This document shows positions 60,801-64,000 of a stretch of 64,000 nt of DNA, one piece after another (the first letter of the stretch is position 1; each line of letters begins with the position of its first letter). Both the position numbers and the translations under genes were made by a program. The DNA is from Tyto alba (lineage: Eukaryota > Chordata > Aves > Strigiformes > Tytonidae): positions 1,054,001-1,118,000 of the forward strand of contig NW_024881278.1 of the NCBI RefSeq assembly GCF_018691265.1, given 5' to 3'. The notes below the pieces were generated by a model. That model saw only the letters and a program-made list of their open reading frames with translations, was not told the DNA's origin and did not search any database.

Positions 60801-63800
60801 GTTTAACATGAAGATGTCAGGAACAGATTCTGCAATATCTCCTACTACACCACGGTTTGTTTTAATATTTCTTTTAATTCCCTCAATGTCCCCCTGGGTT
60901 TATATTGTTACAAAGGAAAAAGCATCTCAAAGCCACTGTGTGTGCCAGTTTAATGATAACTACTGCTAAATAATTTACTGCAAACAACAAAGGCTAAAGA
61001 GTTATCTGAAGATGCTACAGGAGCATTCTGTGCACTTTCACCATCTTAATTTCAGTCCCAAAAGATTTTGTTTGATTTTTATCCAAAGGCAAAACCCTGT
61101 CACTGATGAAGAGATGCAAAAAGCGATGATTTCAGAAAACAAAGCAATTGTGGTGGTGACAGCATTTAGCTTTGGTCTGCTGGTGGCAGATATGTCACTT
61201 TTAAGCAACTTCATATAGAATACACTAATAAAACATGATAAAAGTCTGTTCTACTTACCGAGGCATGCAGCTGATGATAACCCACAGTGGAAAATTAATT
61301 TTAAAAAGTCAGCATTTAAATTCTGCTAGCATTTTTTAATTCTCCATTTTAAAAAGTACATCTTCATAAAAATATGTTTGATTAGTAAAACTATATACTC
61401 TGTGTTGATATTTGGGTTGAGGCTCTAAAATATACTGTCATTTACAGCAAAACACTCTGAAATTCCTGAACACTACCAAGTGTACTAAGATTTATTTTTG
61501 AAAGCACTTGTTTTTGAACATGCATCATACACTGAAATAAGGGAAAGTAGGTCTTTGAATACAGTTTGGTGTATCCTGCCTGACACAATACATAAGAACC
61601 AAAACATTCCAAACTTCTTCAAAAACAATGCCCAGAAGCTGTAACTTAGGTCATTTTTTGAAGTGAATGGATCAAGCCTTATAATCTCACAAGAATACCT
61701 CTTCTCATGTAGTTTGTCCCTCCTGCTTTGAGCTCTAGCTGGATCCCAGAAATGAAGAAATTCAAGACGTGTAGCATAATGACATACTTTGAAAGTGAGA
61801 CTGAATGCATGTGTTTCTGTTCCCCTGACGTTCCTTTTTATTTCAGGGATTACATTTAAAGATTGTTCTTATTCTACGTGAATCACATCTCTAACATTTG
61901 CCTATCTGCAGGAGGGATAAAAAAAAAAAGGCAATAACCTAGTAGTTTGGGGACCACTCTCTGGCAGAATTCTCTAGCTGGCAGAATACTGGCAATCAGA
62001 AGCGGATCATGCACACCACTTCTTATATAAGAGAGCCCACATGCTTCTTCACACTAAAATAACAGCTATGCTATACTAAGCATAGTGTTCGTTGTCGTCT
62101 TTTTCAGCACAGCCATGACTGCAGAAGAAAGCTGAGCGTGGGGTGCTTTTATTGATTTATATGGAGTAAACATTTTTTTGGTCACAGCATCAGAGGAAAC
62201 TTCTAATACATCCGGGCAAAGGCTTTAAACAAATAAATAGTTTGCCAAAGCCTTTAGATCACCACAAATATCAACTCTGACCTGAAAATAGTAATGGAAT
62301 AAACTGAAGATTTTTAAAATGTGAACAGGTATTTGTGATCATTATAAATACAGCACTTAGTATTTTTCATTCACTTCTGCATTGTTTTTTTCTTTCCCTA
62401 GATCTAATCCAATTTCCCAGAAAAGCTCTTCTTTTTCTGTCTCATTCACGTTCACACTCCAGCATTCAGAAGCTAGGAAATACACTATAGAGCATATGCT
62501 GATACTTGCAAGCGTACTACAGTGCATGTCTCTGAAAAGAGGCTACAATGAATCATTTCAGCATGCTGATTAGAATTTTTACTACTTTTAAATTTCAACT
62601 TTCATTTTTTTACTGCATCTTAATGCACTGTTCTTTCCCTCTTTGGCTGCCTGCAACTCACTGTTTGTAACTAAAGAATTCTTTTTCTGGTTTATCTCTG
62701 ACTGTAAAGTAGTTTATGATGTTCTCCATGGTGAACAGCACATATAAAAATAAATTGTATGCTAAATATGCTCAGAAGGTAGTATGATAGCAAATCAAGA
62801 AACAGGAAGATTTAAACCTCCCTTGCTGCCCAAAAGACAAACAGCTTAGAAGAGATGAGGTGTATCAGCTTTGGTTCAGTATTCTGCTTCTCCTGTAGAA
62901 TAAATATTTATATTACATATAAGGATATTATGTTTTATAACAATAAATAGTGTTTCATGCCACTCCAGAATACCAAATAAGCTAAAAGGCTGGACAGGCA
63001 GCTGAATTTCAATTCTCCATGCAAAGCTACTGCATTTGCTTTCAGCTCTTACTGCCATCCAACATCTAAAGGAACGATGCAAGCCTGAAGTTACATTGTG
63101 CAATGTACCCCATCACAGGTTCAGAGGGATTACCAAGGCATCCAGGCTCATGCCAGAAGTTATACACATGCTGTAGTACTTTGCTGGCTGGGGGACATAA
63201 CTGTGGAGCAAGGCCACTGAAAACACCGACTTTCTAATAGCTATTCCTGGAGCACACAAAGCTTGATGAGTGGTCACTGGAGCCAAGTGCTCTCTCTACA
63301 CTCTCCCATCCTCTCCCAAAAGCCAATTAACTGAAGAAAAACTCTCCATCTCTCAGAAGCAACTTTCTAGAGTGCATAATATATATTCCAAAAGGTTAGA
63401 CGTTGGTTTTGTATTTGTATACATACTATCAAAGTGTTTGTGTATCTGTATACATGCGAGTTATCAAATTCATTACATTAAGAAAAAAGAGCATTAAGTT
63501 TAAACCAGGTCTTCAGAAGTTAAAAACAGCTATTACACTGTGCTACACATTTTACTACTCAAGATCATTGAGGAGGAAACATATAACCATAAATAACATA
63601 CTACATTTAATAGGGAAACTATAAGAGGGCAGTATATCAAAACCTGCTATTTACTTGACACAACTCACACAGTAAGCTCATTTTTGTTGTAAGTAAATCA
63701 CCTCAATATAAACAAGGACTTCAGAAAAACAAGCAAGAATTCATAGTCTAACTCAGGAGGACCATAAATCTGAATGTTTCCGTATGAAAAAAATGACACA

Positions 63801-64000
63801 AACCCACTCCGTGCATCAAATTTTCAGCACACAAGAAATTTATATTGTTAGTGTGCATCGTATCATTACAGCACTATTCATTGAGATGCCAGAACTGAAG
63901 ACTCCCCAAACAGTCTGGAATGGACAGATGGGTAAAGCTTTTATGATGCTCCCAGAATGGCTGTTTTCATGACATGTCTGAAAGAAAACACAGACGTATA
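60801..64000. other. Non-coding AT-rich DNA
   Basis: Frames of up to 75 codons only. No domain, RNA gene or repeat family was recognised to the right edge. Confidence 0.5.

Noticed and set aside
1..64000. CRISPR arrays, operons, insertion sequences, riboswitches
   Set aside because: The sequence is vertebrate-like. No regularly spaced repeats, prokaryotic gene layout or ribosome binding sites are present.

Overview
The window looks like avian (bird) nuclear DNA, either intergenic or deep inside a very large intron. It is AT-rich and CpG-poor, with stop codons throughout all six frames. Most poly-A and poly-T tracts have no recognisable element attached. The repeats have a bird/reptile character. 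There is one endogenous-retrovirus solo LTR of the TGTCCTGG...ACA type common in birds, and one long degraded CR1 retrotransposon of the older, turtle-like kind. There are also several very old amniote repeats (MIR-like, L2-like, and palindromic 'CATTGAAGTCAATGG'-type elements). The LTR type points to a bird outside the galliforms, but that is an inference from memory of the family.

I found no protein-coding gene, rRNA, tRNA or recognisable known microRNA that I can defend. The longest open frames (149 aa at 12143-12592 on the minus strand, 142 aa at 27036-27464 on the minus strand, 135 aa at 45153-45560, 126 aa at 36888-37268) show no domain I recognise and no family-like composition. Single small exons of a large gene could still be hidden here. 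One weak minus-strand exon candidate is noted near 36801-36870.

Layout. 1-11 kb is mostly unique AT-rich DNA with traces of old repeats. 11.16-11.45 kb holds an enhancer-like block (octamer, inverted CCAAT, E-box) followed by a perfect 15-bp hairpin. 16.5 kb and 22.6 kb hold further homeodomain- or SOX/MEIS-rich stretches. 24.46-24.54 kb is a long T tract. 26.75-29.0 kb is the most structured part. It has an ancient palindromic repeat, a nearly perfect 75-bp tandem duplication, a CpG-dense block, a polypurine tract, a 27-bp imperfect palindrome and a second CpG-dense block. 30.57-31.29 kb again looks like regulatory DNA. The solo LTR is at 34.41-34.87 kb. A MIR-like SINE lies at 42.8-43.0 kb, the CR1 remnant at 57.66-59.21 kb, and an L2-like fragment at about 60.35-60.8 kb. 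Nothing was recognised after that.

No new multi-gene system is evident. The best leads are the paired CpG clusters, which could be the promoter of an unannotated (perhaps non-coding) transcript, and the candidate regulatory blocks.
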